A stretch of 64,000 nucleotides of DNA from the NCBI RefSeq assembly GCF_000526795.1, contig NZ_JAGT01000001.1:1821001-1885000 (forward strand), given 5' to 3'. The notes below the pieces were generated by a model that was not told where the DNA came from, did not search any database, and worked only from the letters and a program-made list of their open reading frames with translations. The translations under genes were made by a program, and so were the position numbers. Position 1 is the stretch's first letter; the number at the start of each line of letters is the position of its first letter. This document shows, piece by piece, positions 36,701 through 45,504 of this stretch. Source of the DNA: Ruminococcus flavefaciens AE3010. GTDB lineage: Bacteria > Bacillota > Clostridia > Oscillospirales > Ruminococcaceae.

Positions 36701-37985
36701 GAGAAATGCCGTTGCTCTCACAGAACTTCAGAGTCTGCGCTGCTCTGCTGAGTGTGATCTGAGTATTGACATTATTTCCTCTCTGCTGACAAGCCGACTG
36801 ATCCAGTATTGAATCAGGCTTCAGCTCATTCTCGGGAGTAATTGAATTGTAGTTCTTCTTGATGAAGTCAGCGCCTGAGCTGAGCTCATGAGGGCTTACG
36901 GAAGTACCGATCTTGAACCAAGGAGCGAAGATGTCCTTGAGTCCTGAGCCCTGTGATGTGCTTGCAGCGGGAGTATTATTGTTGTTGTTCTGCTGCGGCT
37001 GCTGATTCTGCTGCTGGTTGTTCCAGTCGTTGTTCTGATTCCAGTTCCAGCCATTGTTCCAGTCGTTATTCTGATTCTGCTGCTGATTGTTCCAGTCGTT
37101 ATTCTGGTTCCAGTTCCAGCCGTTGTTCCAGTCGTTGTTCTGAGGCTGCTGGTTCTGCTGCTGATTGTTCCAGTTCCAGCCATTGTTCCAGTCATTGTTC
37201 TGAGCCTGCTGCTGATTGTTATTGTTTGCAGGAGCTGTATTTGAAGCACCTGCGCCTGAGCCGTCTGTAGAAACAGTTACGCTCTTGACATTTGCTGAAC
37301 CGTTTGATCTGTAGCCCTCGATGTTGAGAGATACCTCATAAAGCTTACCTGACATATCAAGTCCTGCCTGTGACCATGCGTCAAAGTGCTTGGATACGTC
37401 GATAGTGCCCTTCATGTAATTGGTCTGATTGTTTGCAGAGCCGCTTGTCTGACGAACGCTCCAGTACTGTGGGAATGTAGATGTTCCCTCAAGTGACGGC
37501 TGATTGTAACGCATTGACTTGCGGATATCGTAGGTATTGCCGTTAAGAGTTACTGAGCCCTTATTTTCGCCGTCATTTCCCGGTGGACGCCAGTCGCCCC
37601 AGCCTTCTACGATGTAGTACTCAACGAGAGGACTCTTTGTCCAGCCGTATACACACATGTATGAGTTTCCTCTTGGTGTGTACTCTACATCATAAGTGAG
37701 GACGATATTTCCGATGTCCTTGTAGTTCTTACCCTGACTGTCGTAGTTCTTTCCCATACGAGCGAGGAAGTTCTCAATGTTGCTCCAAGAACAAGTGAAT
37801 GAGCCTGCACCTGGCTGCATGGATACCTGTCCCTGTCCATTCTGATTCCACATCTCGTAGTCGTAGCCGCCCACATTTCCTCTCGTCTGCTGATCCGCAG
37901 CAGAAGCCACAGTGGGTATGCTCGAGGCGATCATCAGAGCTGAAACTGCTCCGCTGATAAGCCTCTGGATTCCTTTAAGCTTCAC
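33768..37985 (-). CDS. five-module xylanase/esterase: GH11-GH10-dockerin-GH11-CE4
   Basis: A secreted 1405-residue enzyme. Start is GTG at 37985 with AAAGGAG upstream; signal peptide about 1-29. Modules: GH11 xylanase (about 36-240; catalytic Glu in LVEYYIVEGWG and in LNIEGYRS); GH10 xylanase (about 350-680; acid/base in YDVCNELF, nucleophile in QITELDIT); dockerin (about 760-830; WGDANNDSTVDMADTVSIMQ); second GH11 (about 938-1140; LVEYYIIEDW and ALNVEGWES, both Glu present); CE4 acetylxylan-esterase-type deacetylase (about 1197-1405; SFDDG, NHTQSHPHL). Modules are joined by Gln/Asn/Trp-rich linkers of roughly 55-105 residues, as in R. flavefaciens XynA. It combines two xylanase folds and deacetylation on one cellulosomal polypeptide. 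Confidence 0.95.
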   Translation of the reverse strand: MKLKGIQRLISGAVSALMIASSIPTVASAADQQTRGNVGGYDYEMWNQNGQGQVSMQPGAGSFTCSWSNIENFLARMGKNYDSQGKNYKDIGNIVLTYDVEYTPRGNSYMCVYGWTKSPLVEYYIVEGWGDWRPPGNDGENKGSVTLNGNTYDIRKSMRYNQPSLEGTSTFPQYWSVRQTSGSANNQTNYMKGTIDVSKHFDAWSQAGLDMSGKLYEVSLNIEGYRSNGSANVKSVTVSTDGSGAGASNTAPANNNNQQQAQNNDWNNGWNWNNQQQNQQPQNNDWNNGWNWNQNNDWNNQQQNQNNDWNNGWNWNQNNDWNNQQQNQQPQQNNNNNTPAASTSQGSGLKDIFAPWFKIGTSVSPHELSSGADFIKKNYNSITPENELKPDSILDQSACQQRGNNVNTQITLSRAAQTLKFCESNGISLRGHTFVWYSQTPDWFFRENFSNNGAYVSKDIMDQRLESMIKNTFAALKSEYPNLDVYAYDVCNELFVNDGGGMRPAGNSGSGGSTWVQIYGDDSFVLNAFKYARKYAPAGCKLYLNDYNEYISAKTNDIYNMAMKIKQQGNIDGIGMQAHLATNYPDAKTFETALNKFLSTGLDVQITELDITCSDLNAQANLYEDIFKIAMANSDRIPALTIWGTSDNVSWRSSQNPLLFSQGYQPKPAYDKVVALAKSGSVPAASNNNNNTQQQNNNQQQNQQPQNNDWNNQWNNQNNNQQQNWNQNNDWNNQWNNQNNNQQQNWNQNNDWSNQDWFTNVSKWGDANNDSTVDMADTVSIMQSLANPDKYNLNQQGAYNGDVFNPGSGITNSDAQSLQMWFLGSIPNLPYGDNNWNNQWNWNNDWNNQNNNQQQNWNQNNQWNNQQQNQQPQNNDWNNGWNWNQNNDWNNQWNNQQQNQQPQNNDWNNQWNQNQQPQQQNNSSNFTASGQKFSVGSGQTQHKGDNVDGYSYEIWLDNTGGSGSMTLGSGGSFSTEWSATVNAGNFLARRGRNYDASKKATQYGPIVMDYAADYSASSQGNSRLCVYGWMKDPLVEYYIIEDWVNWCPSAQGGSKTVTIDGAEYEIFQLDHTGPTILGNTQTFKQYFSVRKSKRTSGTITVSDHFKAWENAGWNIGNLTEVALNVEGWESSGKANVTKLTIGTSGGSNNNTQQNNNQQQNNQWNQQQNNNQQQNQWNWNQQQNNQQPQQQNNTAVQSGKKLCAISFDDGASATSKSDPGYRIIDALIKNNMTATFFNVGNWIKTNDQIKYEYQNGMEVANHTQSHPHLGQMGASQIRSEWEQCNSKLKSIIGADPSKLMRLPYLESNATVQSALNDVPLISCAIDTQDWNGASKDQIVNTIKQAAQNGSLEGAIVLCHENYAATAAAMEEVLPWLAQNGYQNVNISDMAKAHGKTLAGGQVHTRA

Positions 37986-38111
37986 TTTTGATCACTCCTT
38001 TGAGTTTTTGTTTTGAGGATCTGACTTTGCAGTCACGTCTGACTTTACGCTTCAGCCGATTCTCATGGATCAAGTTTTCCCCTATGCGCATATTTATCTG
38101 TTTATACTACA

Positions 38112-38141
38112 ATTATAATGTATTAACCAATTAAAATTCAA
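38112..38141 (-). promoter_or_regulatory. promoter for the five-module xylanase gene
   Basis: On the minus strand -35 TTGAAT (38141-38136), 18-bp spacer, -10 TATAAT (38117-38112), about 125 bp upstream of the GTG. Confidence 0.55.
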
Positions 38142-38150
38142 GCCGAAATT

Positions 38151-38233
38151 TGTGATTATCACATTTTTTGACCAGATATTGCGAATCGTGTATGATCACA
38201 CATGGCTAAAATTAGCCAGATGTGACACATATC
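38151..38233. promoter_or_regulatory. cluster of dyads upstream of the xylanase promoter
   Basis: Three inverted repeats lie upstream of the -35: TGTGATTATCACA (38151-38163), a GTGTATGATCACAC stretch near 38190 and ATGTGACACAT near 38220, with a GGCTAAAATTAGCC dyad between the last two. Shared TGTGA/TCACA half-sites suggest binding of one regulator. The remaining 38234-38640 shows no gene. Confidence 0.4.
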
Positions 38234-38643
38234 AATGCTTGCCAGATACAGCCTCAGCAATTTTTGGTTAGTATTATCGTTTAACTAAACTGTTTTGATG
38301 TCGTGAACCGTCATTATTTTTTGTGTTTTTCAGCTTTATTTAAGTTACCGAATCAACGCTTTACCGTAGAATACTATTCTGACATATTAAATACGCCTTA
38401 ACATTTAAGGATAATTTATAATCATTTCTACTCTGCGTTTAATCTGAACTTTGGAGCAGTTCTCAGCATGAAATTATGTGTTATCAGCTCCGGATCGTAA
38501 GAATATTGATACATTTCCTGCAAAAAGAGCAACATATTATCAATATCTGTTCATTTATTGCGCTGCTTTAGTCATTAATTGCTTCCCGAAAACTACAGGT
38601 TTTGTAAACCGCCGAGGGTACAATATAAACATGCACTAATAAA

Positions 38644-38696
38644 AATGCACAACTCCGCTATATTATCTATAGCAGAATTGTGCATTACGCTTATTT
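38644..38696 (-). terminator. terminator of the second CotH gene
   Basis: AATGCACAA / TTGTGCATT outer arms with a second inner stem, followed on the minus strand by TTTTTA. Confidence 0.65.
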
Positions 38697-38720
38697 TATT
38701 AGATCTCAAAACTGGTATCG

Positions 38721-41700
38721 TCAGAAAGACTTTATCTCACCCAGTATGAATTTTTTCAGCAGCTTCAGATCGTCAGCATTTATAACGTCGTCGCCGTTTA
38801 TATCTGCCGCGCCGAAGTTATCTGCTTCTCCTGTAAGAGCCGCCTTTTTCATCTTGCAAAGGTCAAAGCTGTCGATCTTTCCGTCGCCGTTAAGGTCTCC
38901 GATAGCGTATTTATCCACCTGCTTGTCAGTCCTCCACCAGTTCACATTGTAGAGGTAGCCCTCTCCGCCTGTGAATACAAAATACAGATCGCGCTTGCCG
39001 TTTGTCTCAGAAATGGCACATCTCTGTGTTCCCCATGTCTGCCAGCCGTTGGTGCTCTTGATATCCATTCTGCCTATCACCTGACCGTCGGGCTTGTCAA
39101 CGCGCACTTCAAGCACTGCTCTTGCGCCGTTTGAACCGATGCGGAAGTCGATATTCTTCACGCCCGTCAGGTCAATGTCCTTGAAGCCGATGTACTCGCC
39201 GTTCTCGATATACGCAACGTCAAGTCCGCCCTCCGAGCAGTTCTCCGTGTCTATTCCCTGCTTGTAGTCATAGGTCTCAGCCTGTACCACCTTGCTGAGG
39301 GACTTCAGCCCCGACAAGGACAGCGAACCGTTTGCAGTTGTCGTAACAGCCTTTGTTGTCGCAGTTGTCTTGGCAGTGGTCTTAGCTGTAGTTGCTGTAG
39401 TTTTCACTGTTGTAGTTGTGACTTTTGCGGTCGTCTGAGCTGCAGTGGTCACTTTCTCATTTGCATCGCCCACATAGACAGCCTCTACAGAAGCGTCATT
39501 CTCGATCCTTACCTTGATATATGGGTCTGTCAGCTCTCCGCTGCTGAGCTTTGCACCGTTCAGGTTCCAGTGTGAGAATGTGCAGCCCTCCACAGGAGTT
39601 GCCGTCAGGTGGAGATCGTAATCGGCGTGGTAATTGCCGCTCCAGCTGCTTATCTGTCCCAGCTCAAGGGAATTGAGCTTTATGCTTCCCTTTGCGGAAT
39701 TATTCACTACCGTGAACTTGTGGGGCTCTGCCGAAAGCTTCATTGCGTTTCGTGTAGTACGCTCTGCATAGGGATAGCGCTTGTCGTAGAATTCGGTGAG
39801 CGTTGCTATCTCGCCCTCAAAGCGTTTTACAGCATTATCTCCCGATAAGCTGCCCCAATGGAAGCGCTGATATGTATCGGCGATCTGCTGTCTGTAATTG
39901 TTCTTGTAGCTTTCGATAAGTGCCTTTGTCTTTTCGGGAGCAAAGTTATAATTGGCAAGGTCCATCATCGTCCTTGCAAATTTCATTCTGAATGAATCAT
40001 TGTTAAGGAGCCCGTTGAACATTCTTGCAAGCTGGCTGTTGTTATTGCGTATGCGCTCAAAGCCGTCAGCGTGATAGGACTTGTCATCGGTGCCGTAGAG
40101 TCCCTGTCCCGACTCGGTATCAAAAAGTATCATTCGCCATTTGCCGTCAGCATAGGGATTGCTCTCATCTATGACATTTGAACGCCATGCGCTGAAATTA
40201 TTCTGGGGCCAGTCTGCATTGGACCAGTATATCTGTGCTGCAAAGTAGTCCATAAAGCCCTGGAGATCCACTTTTTCGCAGAACTGCTCAAAGGAGATGC
40301 TGCCGTTTGCAACTCCGTCGCAAAGCTCCCGCCAGTCTCTCAGGTCGCTGTCCGAACCTGCTTCAAGGTCGCCGTTCTCTATCATTGCGATATTATTCTT
40401 ATCAACACCGTAATGGCTGCTGAAGAAGCTCTCGTTGATCTTTTCCTGCATCTGGTAGAGCCCCCAGAACTCGCCGTCGATGAATACGATACATTCTGTG
40501 CAGGTCTGCTTTGCAAAGGTCTTGTCAGCCACAAGTGTCTGGTTTATGGTGTCGCGGAAGAATGCTCCCGTATTGTCGTTGCCGCCGTTGCGGACTACGA
40601 TGCCGTCATATTTCTTGATAGCCTTGCCGTTCTTAGCCTTTGCAGCCTTACCCGAGAAGAAGTCGTAATCAAACTCGGAAACTCCGTAATCCTTGCGGGT
40701 ATAGATGTTGAAGCTCTTCTGTGCGAGAGCTCTTGAGAATGCGCCCTTGATGCGGATACCAACGTTCTGGTCGATGACCTTTTCACCGTTGTCGAACATG
40801 GTGAATATAGCGGGACGCTCCCACTCTCTGCCCTTCATGGAATAGTTGGCTTTCTTCTCCCAAGCCCACTTTTCTCTGTCAGCTTCCTTGTTCTCGTCGT
40901 AGACCTTGCCGAGACAGTATATGCCCTTTTCCCTGTCAAAGAGATTAGCAGGATCGGTAACGATGGAGACCACCTTCATGTTCTTATAATAGCCTGAAGC
41001 TGTCTTGCCTATCATGTATGTCCTTGTGACATACTCGCTGGCGTTGTTTTCGCTGTCCACCGCAACTGCACGGATTATAACTGCTTTGTCCACATTTCCG
41101 TGAGGAGCCTCTGCTCCGTCGGGAACTATATCGGTACGTGCGCTGAGACGGTTCTCGGTCTCAGTCATATCCTTGATAGTAAGAGGCTCGGTATACTTTT
41201 TCGAGCCCCATACAGGGTCGCTGCCGTCTGTTGTATAGTATATATCGCAGCCCTCATCGGCTGTGAGAGTAAGCTTGAATTCGCTGTCGTAAAATCCGCT
41301 GTCATGGGAAAAAGACGGCTTATGTACAGATGCGCTGCCCTCGGGAGCTATGTTAGCCTTTTCGGGTGTGCCTTTGAGTATATAGAAATCTCCGCTGCCG
41401 TCGGGATACTGTCCGTAGGAGCTGTCGGCAGGGATAGTTTCAAATGTAATGGTCTGTGCGTTAGCGCCCGACTTGTCTGTCAGTGTGAGTATCTCACCCG
41501 ATGCAGACAGCCCGAAAGGAGCTATCTTAGTGTCATTTTTAGCGGCGTCGCTGTCGCAGAAAACGATAAGTCTGCCCCCTGACGCAATATGTGTGCCGTC
41601 GGGGAATGCGTACTTATAGGGCTTTTCAGCCTTGTCCGAAAGTCCCCAGCCCGAGATGTCGGCTTCTGTCTTTCCATTGTTGTAAAGTTCGATCCAGTCA

Positions 41701-41867
41701 TAGCAGCTGCCGTCAGCAGCCTTGTAGGTAGTGTTTTTCGAGCAGACTTCATTAATGGTCACCTGCGTGCCGTTATCTGCGTTTGCAGGCAGATATACAG
41801 CAGTCTGCAGCAGCATTCCGAGACACAGTACTCCGGCAATGGTCCGTTTTTTTGACGTGTTTTTCAT
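38721..41867 (-). CDS. secreted CotH-domain protein with lamin-tail, CBM6 and dockerin
   Basis: The 1048-residue product has a signal peptide (about 1-30) and a lamin-tail domain (about 35-150; INEVCSKN, DWIELYNNG, ISGWGLSD). A chitobiase/FN3-like domain follows (about 180-285; YYTTDGSDPVWGSKKY), then a CotH domain (about 295-640; GIRIKGAFSRALAQKSF, FIDGEFWGLYQMQEKI, MILFDTESG). Next are a bacterial-repeat beta domain (about 715-785), a Thr/Ala linker, a CBM6-type module (about 855-985; VVQAETYDYKQG, NVNWWRTD) and a C-terminal dockerin (IGDLNGDGKIDSFDLCKMKK and DINGDDVINADDLKLLKKFI). This dockerin is of a third sequence type in the window. The role of CotH in cellulosomes is not known. Confidence 0.9.
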   Translation of the reverse strand: MKNTSKKRTIAGVLCLGMLLQTAVYLPANADNGTQVTINEVCSKNTTYKAADGSCYDWIELYNNGKTEADISGWGLSDKAEKPYKYAFPDGTHIASGGRLIVFCDSDAAKNDTKIAPFGLSASGEILTLTDKSGANAQTITFETIPADSSYGQYPDGSGDFYILKGTPEKANIAPEGSASVHKPSFSHDSGFYDSEFKLTLTADEGCDIYYTTDGSDPVWGSKKYTEPLTIKDMTETENRLSARTDIVPDGAEAPHGNVDKAVIIRAVAVDSENNASEYVTRTYMIGKTASGYYKNMKVVSIVTDPANLFDREKGIYCLGKVYDENKEADREKWAWEKKANYSMKGREWERPAIFTMFDNGEKVIDQNVGIRIKGAFSRALAQKSFNIYTRKDYGVSEFDYDFFSGKAAKAKNGKAIKKYDGIVVRNGGNDNTGAFFRDTINQTLVADKTFAKQTCTECIVFIDGEFWGLYQMQEKINESFFSSHYGVDKNNIAMIENGDLEAGSDSDLRDWRELCDGVANGSISFEQFCEKVDLQGFMDYFAAQIYWSNADWPQNNFSAWRSNVIDESNPYADGKWRMILFDTESGQGLYGTDDKSYHADGFERIRNNNSQLARMFNGLLNNDSFRMKFARTMMDLANYNFAPEKTKALIESYKNNYRQQIADTYQRFHWGSLSGDNAVKRFEGEIATLTEFYDKRYPYAERTTRNAMKLSAEPHKFTVVNNSAKGSIKLNSLELGQISSWSGNYHADYDLHLTATPVEGCTFSHWNLNGAKLSSGELTDPYIKVRIENDASVEAVYVGDANEKVTTAAQTTAKVTTTTVKTTATTAKTTAKTTATTKAVTTTANGSLSLSGLKSLSKVVQAETYDYKQGIDTENCSEGGLDVAYIENGEYIGFKDIDLTGVKNIDFRIGSNGARAVLEVRVDKPDGQVIGRMDIKSTNGWQTWGTQRCAISETNGKRDLYFVFTGGEGYLYNVNWWRTDKQVDKYAIGDLNGDGKIDSFDLCKMKKAALTGEADNFGAADINGDDVINADDLKLLKKFILGEIKSF

Positions 41868-42212
41868 TTTTTCCTCCGGCTTATATAAATACTCTCTTTA
41901 AAATAATACGTTATGATCGTGCTCTGACTATATATGTTTCTGTGTCAGTTTATGCTCCGATTGACCACAACTTAAATATTATAGCATAAGCAAAAGGCTA
42001 TTTCAAGCATTGTACACATAAATTTTATAAATTTTTGAATAAATTATAATGTCAGACTATCTTTCAGCCATTTTTTACCATTTTTCTGTAGAAAATGCTG
42101 TAAGATATCCTCACCGTATAATATCAGTTCTGACTGCCGCAATGCTCTGAGGGCTGTGTTTTGCGGACTGCAGAGAACAGCAAAAGCTGACCTGAGCTCC
42201 GCAATATTCGTG

Positions 42213-42241
42213 TTGACATAACAGCACAGCTGTGATATTAT
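42213..42241 (+). promoter_or_regulatory. promoter with an internal palindrome, YczE-like gene
   Basis: -35 TTGACA (42213-42218), 17-bp spacer, -10 TATTAT (42236-42241). The spacer contains the perfect palindrome CACAGCTGTG (42225-42234), where a repressor could sit. The rest of 41868-42212 is AT-rich with no gene seen. Confidence 0.6.
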
Positions 42242-42274
42242 TATTCAGAAATACAAACAGAAAAGAGAGAAAAC

Positions 42275-42922
42275 ATGAAAAGAAGGATCATTATGTCCAT
42301 ACTCGGCGTCATGGCGGGAGCTGTCAGCGTCGCCATATTCAAAACGGCTGCTTTCGGTGTGGACCCGTTCCAGTCATTTATGAGCGGCATCAGCAAGCTC
42401 ATACCCATAAGCTTCGGCACTCTGTACGTCATAGTCAATGCAGTACTGCTCACGTTCAGCCTTATCTTCGACAGGCATTACATCGGCATCGCTACCTTTA
42501 TCAACCTTTTCCTGCTTGGCTATGTAACTGAGTACTCCTACAAGCTCCTGCAATGGCTCGTTCCCGAGCCGTCAATGCCCCTCCGCATTATCTTCCTCAT
42601 AGTGGGCATAGTCATTATATGTATCGGCGCTTCGCTGTACATAACCGCAGACCTCGGCGTCTCCACATACGACGCTGTAGCGCTGATAATGGCAAACAAA
42701 TGGAAGATAGGCAAATTCAAGTTCATTCGCATCTGCACAGATGTGTGCTGTGTTGTGCTGGGAGCAGTCATGTTCCTTGCAGGCGGCGGACAGCTCAGAG
42801 CCATACCCACTATTGCAGGTATCGGCACCATTATCACGGCTTTCTTTATGGGCCCCCTCATAGATTTTTTCAGCGTCCATATTGCAAGAAAGCTTCTCAA
42901 AGACAGCGTATCCACAGAATGA
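42275..42922 (+). CDS. YczE/YitT-like integral membrane protein
   Basis: The 215-residue product has five or six membrane segments and the family's GVDPFQSFMSGIS and ADLGVSTYDAVALIMA segments, which repeat a G-(V/L)-D/S-P/T-Y/F pattern in two halves. This is typical of YczE/DUF6198 proteins, whose transport role, if any, is unknown. Only a weak AGAGAG site precedes the ATG. Monocistronic. Confidence 0.8.
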   Translation: MKRRIIMSILGVMAGAVSVAIFKTAAFGVDPFQSFMSGISKLIPISFGTLYVIVNAVLLTFSLIFDRHYIGIATFINLFLLGYVTEYSYKLLQWLVPEPSMPLRIIFLIVGIVIICIGASLYITADLGVSTYDAVALIMANKWKIGKFKFIRICTDVCCVVLGAVMFLAGGGQLRAIPTIAGIGTIITAFFMGPLIDFFSVHIARKLLKDSVSTE

Positions 42923-43061
42923 AAAACAGTCACAGGATGACTGAGATACTTATACAGAAGTTCTACATGAGATATCGAGGAACCATTTTGAAGGAGCTTT
43001 TTCTCGTATCTCTTTCATGACCGTTATTTCATTTTTCTATAATAAAGCAAAAAAGCAAATT

Positions 43062-43090
43062 AGCCCCTTTGTAAATGTTACAAAGGGGCT
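43062..43090 (+). terminator. intrinsic terminator
   Basis: AGCCCCTTTGT / ACAAAGGGGCT with an AAATGTT loop, then TTTG, about 140 bp after the YczE-like gene. 43097-43314 shows nothing else. Confidence 0.75.
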
Positions 43091-43314
43091 TTGTTATAGA
43101 AAAAATCAGCTAAAAGTCTTTGGAAAGGGTAGAGCATATTCTTATCGCAGTAAAGACAAAGGCAAATCAAATCGAATAGGAAGTAAGCCGATATTTACCT
43201 AAAAAGCAATTATCGGATTTTTACTGTTTTTCACTCAAAACTCAGGCTTCATATAATAAACTGTAATGAAAAATAAAATGATGCGGCTCGAAACATGAAG
43301 CAATAAAGAATTAC

Positions 43315-43343
43315 TTGACTTTTCCGTACAGGTATAATATAAT
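43315..43343 (+). promoter_or_regulatory. promoter for the PuuD-like gene
   Basis: -35 TTGACT (43315-43320), 17-bp spacer, -10 TATAAT (43338-43343). Confidence 0.75.
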
Positions 43344-43351
43344 TATCATAA

Positions 43352-43390
43352 AGCAAAGGTGCTGCGGTATTTACCGTATGCACCTTTTTT
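43352..43390 (+). promoter_or_regulatory. AGCAA leader terminator (A)
   Basis: Starting about 8 bases after the -10, the transcript carries AGCAA and then a hairpin, AAGGTGC...GCACCTT with an inner CGGTA/TACCG stem, followed by TTTTTT. It ends 17 bp before the PuuD-like ATG. This is an intrinsic terminator placed inside the 5' leader, so expression needs read-through or antitermination. Confidence 0.6.
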
Positions 43391-43407
43391 GTATTGGAGG
43401 AAAAAAT

Positions 43408-44115
43408 ATGAGCAATAAACCTGTTATCGGAGTTATACCGCTTATGGACTACAATAAAAACAGCTATTGGATGCTGCCGGGGTATTTCGGCGGGATAATT
43501 GAGGCAGGAGGTATGCCTGTTATGCTGCCGCTTACGAGTGACAGTGCAGATATCGAACAGTTAACATCTATGTGTGACGGCTTTCTGTTCACAGGAGGTC
43601 AGGATGTTGATCCCAAGCTGTACTACGCAAGAAAAACAGGTGTCTGCGGCGAGTGCAGCCCCGAACGGGATACTATGGAAGAGCTGCTTCTCAAACGCGC
43701 AATGGAAGCTGATAAACCCATACTCGGCATATGCCGCGGCATACAGTTCATAAACGCCGCACTTGACGGAACGCTCTGGCAGGATATACCCTCCCAGTTT
43801 TCCGATACAATACTGCATTGTCAGAAGCCGCCGTATGATGTTCCGATACATGAAGTGAATATAAGAGCGGATTCGCCGCTGTATGATCTTCTGAAAACGG
43901 ATACAATTCCCGTAAACAGCTATCATCATCAGGGAGTACGGACTCTCTCACATGAGCTTTTACCTATGGCAGAAGCTCCCGACGGACTTATTGAAGCTGT
44001 TTATGCTCCGAAGCAGAAGTTCCTTTGGGCAGTACAATGGCACCCCGAATTCTCCTATCTCAAAGATGAAAACAGCCGCCTTATATTCAGAGAATTTGTC
44101 AGAAACTGCCGATAA
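43408..44115 (+). CDS. gamma-glutamyl-GABA hydrolase-like class I amidotransferase (PuuD, peptidase C26)
   Basis: The 235-residue enzyme has the C26 signature: FTGGQDVDP near residue 66, the nucleophile Cys in ILGICRGIQ (near 110), the His in AVQWHPEFS and the following Glu. Relatives cleave gamma-glutamyl amide bonds such as gamma-Glu-GABA in putrescine breakdown. No other putrescine genes are next to it, so the substrate is uncertain. GGAGG lies before the ATG at 43408; an upstream in-frame extension would start inside the promoter. Convergent with the GH13 gene. Confidence 0.88.
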   Translation: MSNKPVIGVIPLMDYNKNSYWMLPGYFGGIIEAGGMPVMLPLTSDSADIEQLTSMCDGFLFTGGQDVDPKLYYARKTGVCGECSPERDTMEELLLKRAMEADKPILGICRGIQFINAALDGTLWQDIPSQFSDTILHCQKPPYDVPIHEVNIRADSPLYDLLKTDTIPVNSYHHQGVRTLSHELLPMAEAPDGLIEAVYAPKQKFLWAVQWHPEFSYLKDENSRLIFREFVRNCR

Positions 44116-44119
44116 AAGT

Positions 44120-45430
44120 TTACCGTTCCATTTTCCATATCTGTGCAGAATAAGGCGGCAATTCACTTCCACCGCCGAAATCATGCTTTGTGCCTGTTAT
44201 AAGCTCATCAGCCATGCCGCAGCCTGCGTCAAAGTGGGCTGTAAAGGGCTGACAATCGGCGTTTATTGCAATAAGTATCCTCTCGTCATCACATCTTCGC
44301 TGAATGATGCACTGCTTGTTGGTGAGCACAGGAACGCTAATATCGCCGTAGCAAAGAGCCTTGCTCTCACGGTGTATCTTTGCGAGCTTTGAGATATAAG
44401 CCGAAAGCTCGTTGTCTATTGGCTTGTCAAAGGAAACGCGCAGCGCAGGATCACCGTCTTTTTTGTCTGCTTCCGCGCCCCATTCGCTTCCATAGTAGAT
44501 ACACGGGATACCGGGCATTCCGAACATTATCGCATAAACAAGCGGAATGTGATTTTTGTTTGTGAGTATCGTGGCGATTCTTGATACATCGTGATTATCA
44601 ACAAAGCTCAAAAGGTGCATACCTCTGTACTGACACCACGGCTCTGGTCCGAACTGATTTTTGAGGGAATGGCATATCTCAAACATATTCATACTGTTGA
44701 AGCTTGAATACAGACCCTTGTAGCACTGGTAATTGGTTGCGGAGTGTAACATATCGTTGTTTACAAACTGCGAATAGTCGCCGTGGAGAAGCTCACCGAT
44801 AAGCACGAAATCATCTTTCAGTCCGTTTGTAAAGCCGCGAAGTCTTTTCAGGAATTCCTTGTCAAGGCAGTACGCCACATCAAGTCTCAGACCGTCTATG
44901 TCAAATTCCTCTACCCAGCCTTTGATGCAGGAGAAGATATGCTCAACGACTTCATTGTTCCAAAGGTTGAGCTTTACAAGCTCGTAGTGACCTTCCCAGC
45001 CCTCATACCAGAGACCGTCATTATAGTTTGAGTTTCCGCCGAAATCGATATGGAACCAGTCCTTATAGCGGGAGTTTTCACGGTTTTGCAGAACGTCCTG
45101 AAACGCCCGGAAGCCTCTGCCGACGTGGTTGAATACGCCGTCCAGAACTACCTTTATCCCTCTGCTGTGAAGCTCCTTGCAGACCTTTGCGAAGTCCTCG
45201 TTGCTGCCGAGACGGCAGTCTATTTTTGTATAGTCCCTTGTGTCATAGCCGTGAGAGTCCGACTCAAATATCGGAGAAAAATATACCGCATTGCAGTTGA
45301 GTTCCCTGATATGGTCTGCCCAGTCGATGACTTTCAGTATCCTCGACTGCGGGATACCGTCATTCTCAAAGGGTGCTCCGCAGAAGCCGAGGGGATATAT
45401 CTGATAGAATACACTTTCATATGCCCACAT
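44120..45430 (-). CDS. cytoplasmic GH13 alpha-amylase family glycosidase
   Basis: The 436-residue enzyme lacks a signal peptide. It has the four GH13 regions in order: DGVFNHVG (I), GLRLDVAYC with the nucleophile Asp (II), VLIGELLHG with the acid/base Glu (III) and SFVDNHDVSRI (IV), followed by the IPCIYYGSEWG segment and a C-terminal beta domain. It probably processes imported maltodextrins inside the cell, like neopullulanase-type or oligo-1,6-glucosidase-type enzymes; the exact bond cannot be told. TGGAGG precedes the ATG. Confidence 0.9.
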   Translation of the reverse strand: MWAYESVFYQIYPLGFCGAPFENDGIPQSRILKVIDWADHIRELNCNAVYFSPIFESDSHGYDTRDYTKIDCRLGSNEDFAKVCKELHSRGIKVVLDGVFNHVGRGFRAFQDVLQNRENSRYKDWFHIDFGGNSNYNDGLWYEGWEGHYELVKLNLWNNEVVEHIFSCIKGWVEEFDIDGLRLDVAYCLDKEFLKRLRGFTNGLKDDFVLIGELLHGDYSQFVNNDMLHSATNYQCYKGLYSSFNSMNMFEICHSLKNQFGPEPWCQYRGMHLLSFVDNHDVSRIATILTNKNHIPLVYAIMFGMPGIPCIYYGSEWGAEADKKDGDPALRVSFDKPIDNELSAYISKLAKIHRESKALCYGDISVPVLTNKQCIIQRRCDDERILIAINADCQPFTAHFDAGCGMADELITGTKHDFGGGSELPPYSAQIWKMER

Positions 45431-45504
45431 TTTAATGCCTCCATTTTCAATTTTAAATACTATACTTCTATTTTACCACATTTTTGATCTCATTACAATG
45501 GCTG

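Noticed and set aside
43017..43202. 61-codon plus-strand frame
   Set aside because: It runs through a clear intrinsic terminator (43062-43090) and lacks a ribosome binding site.
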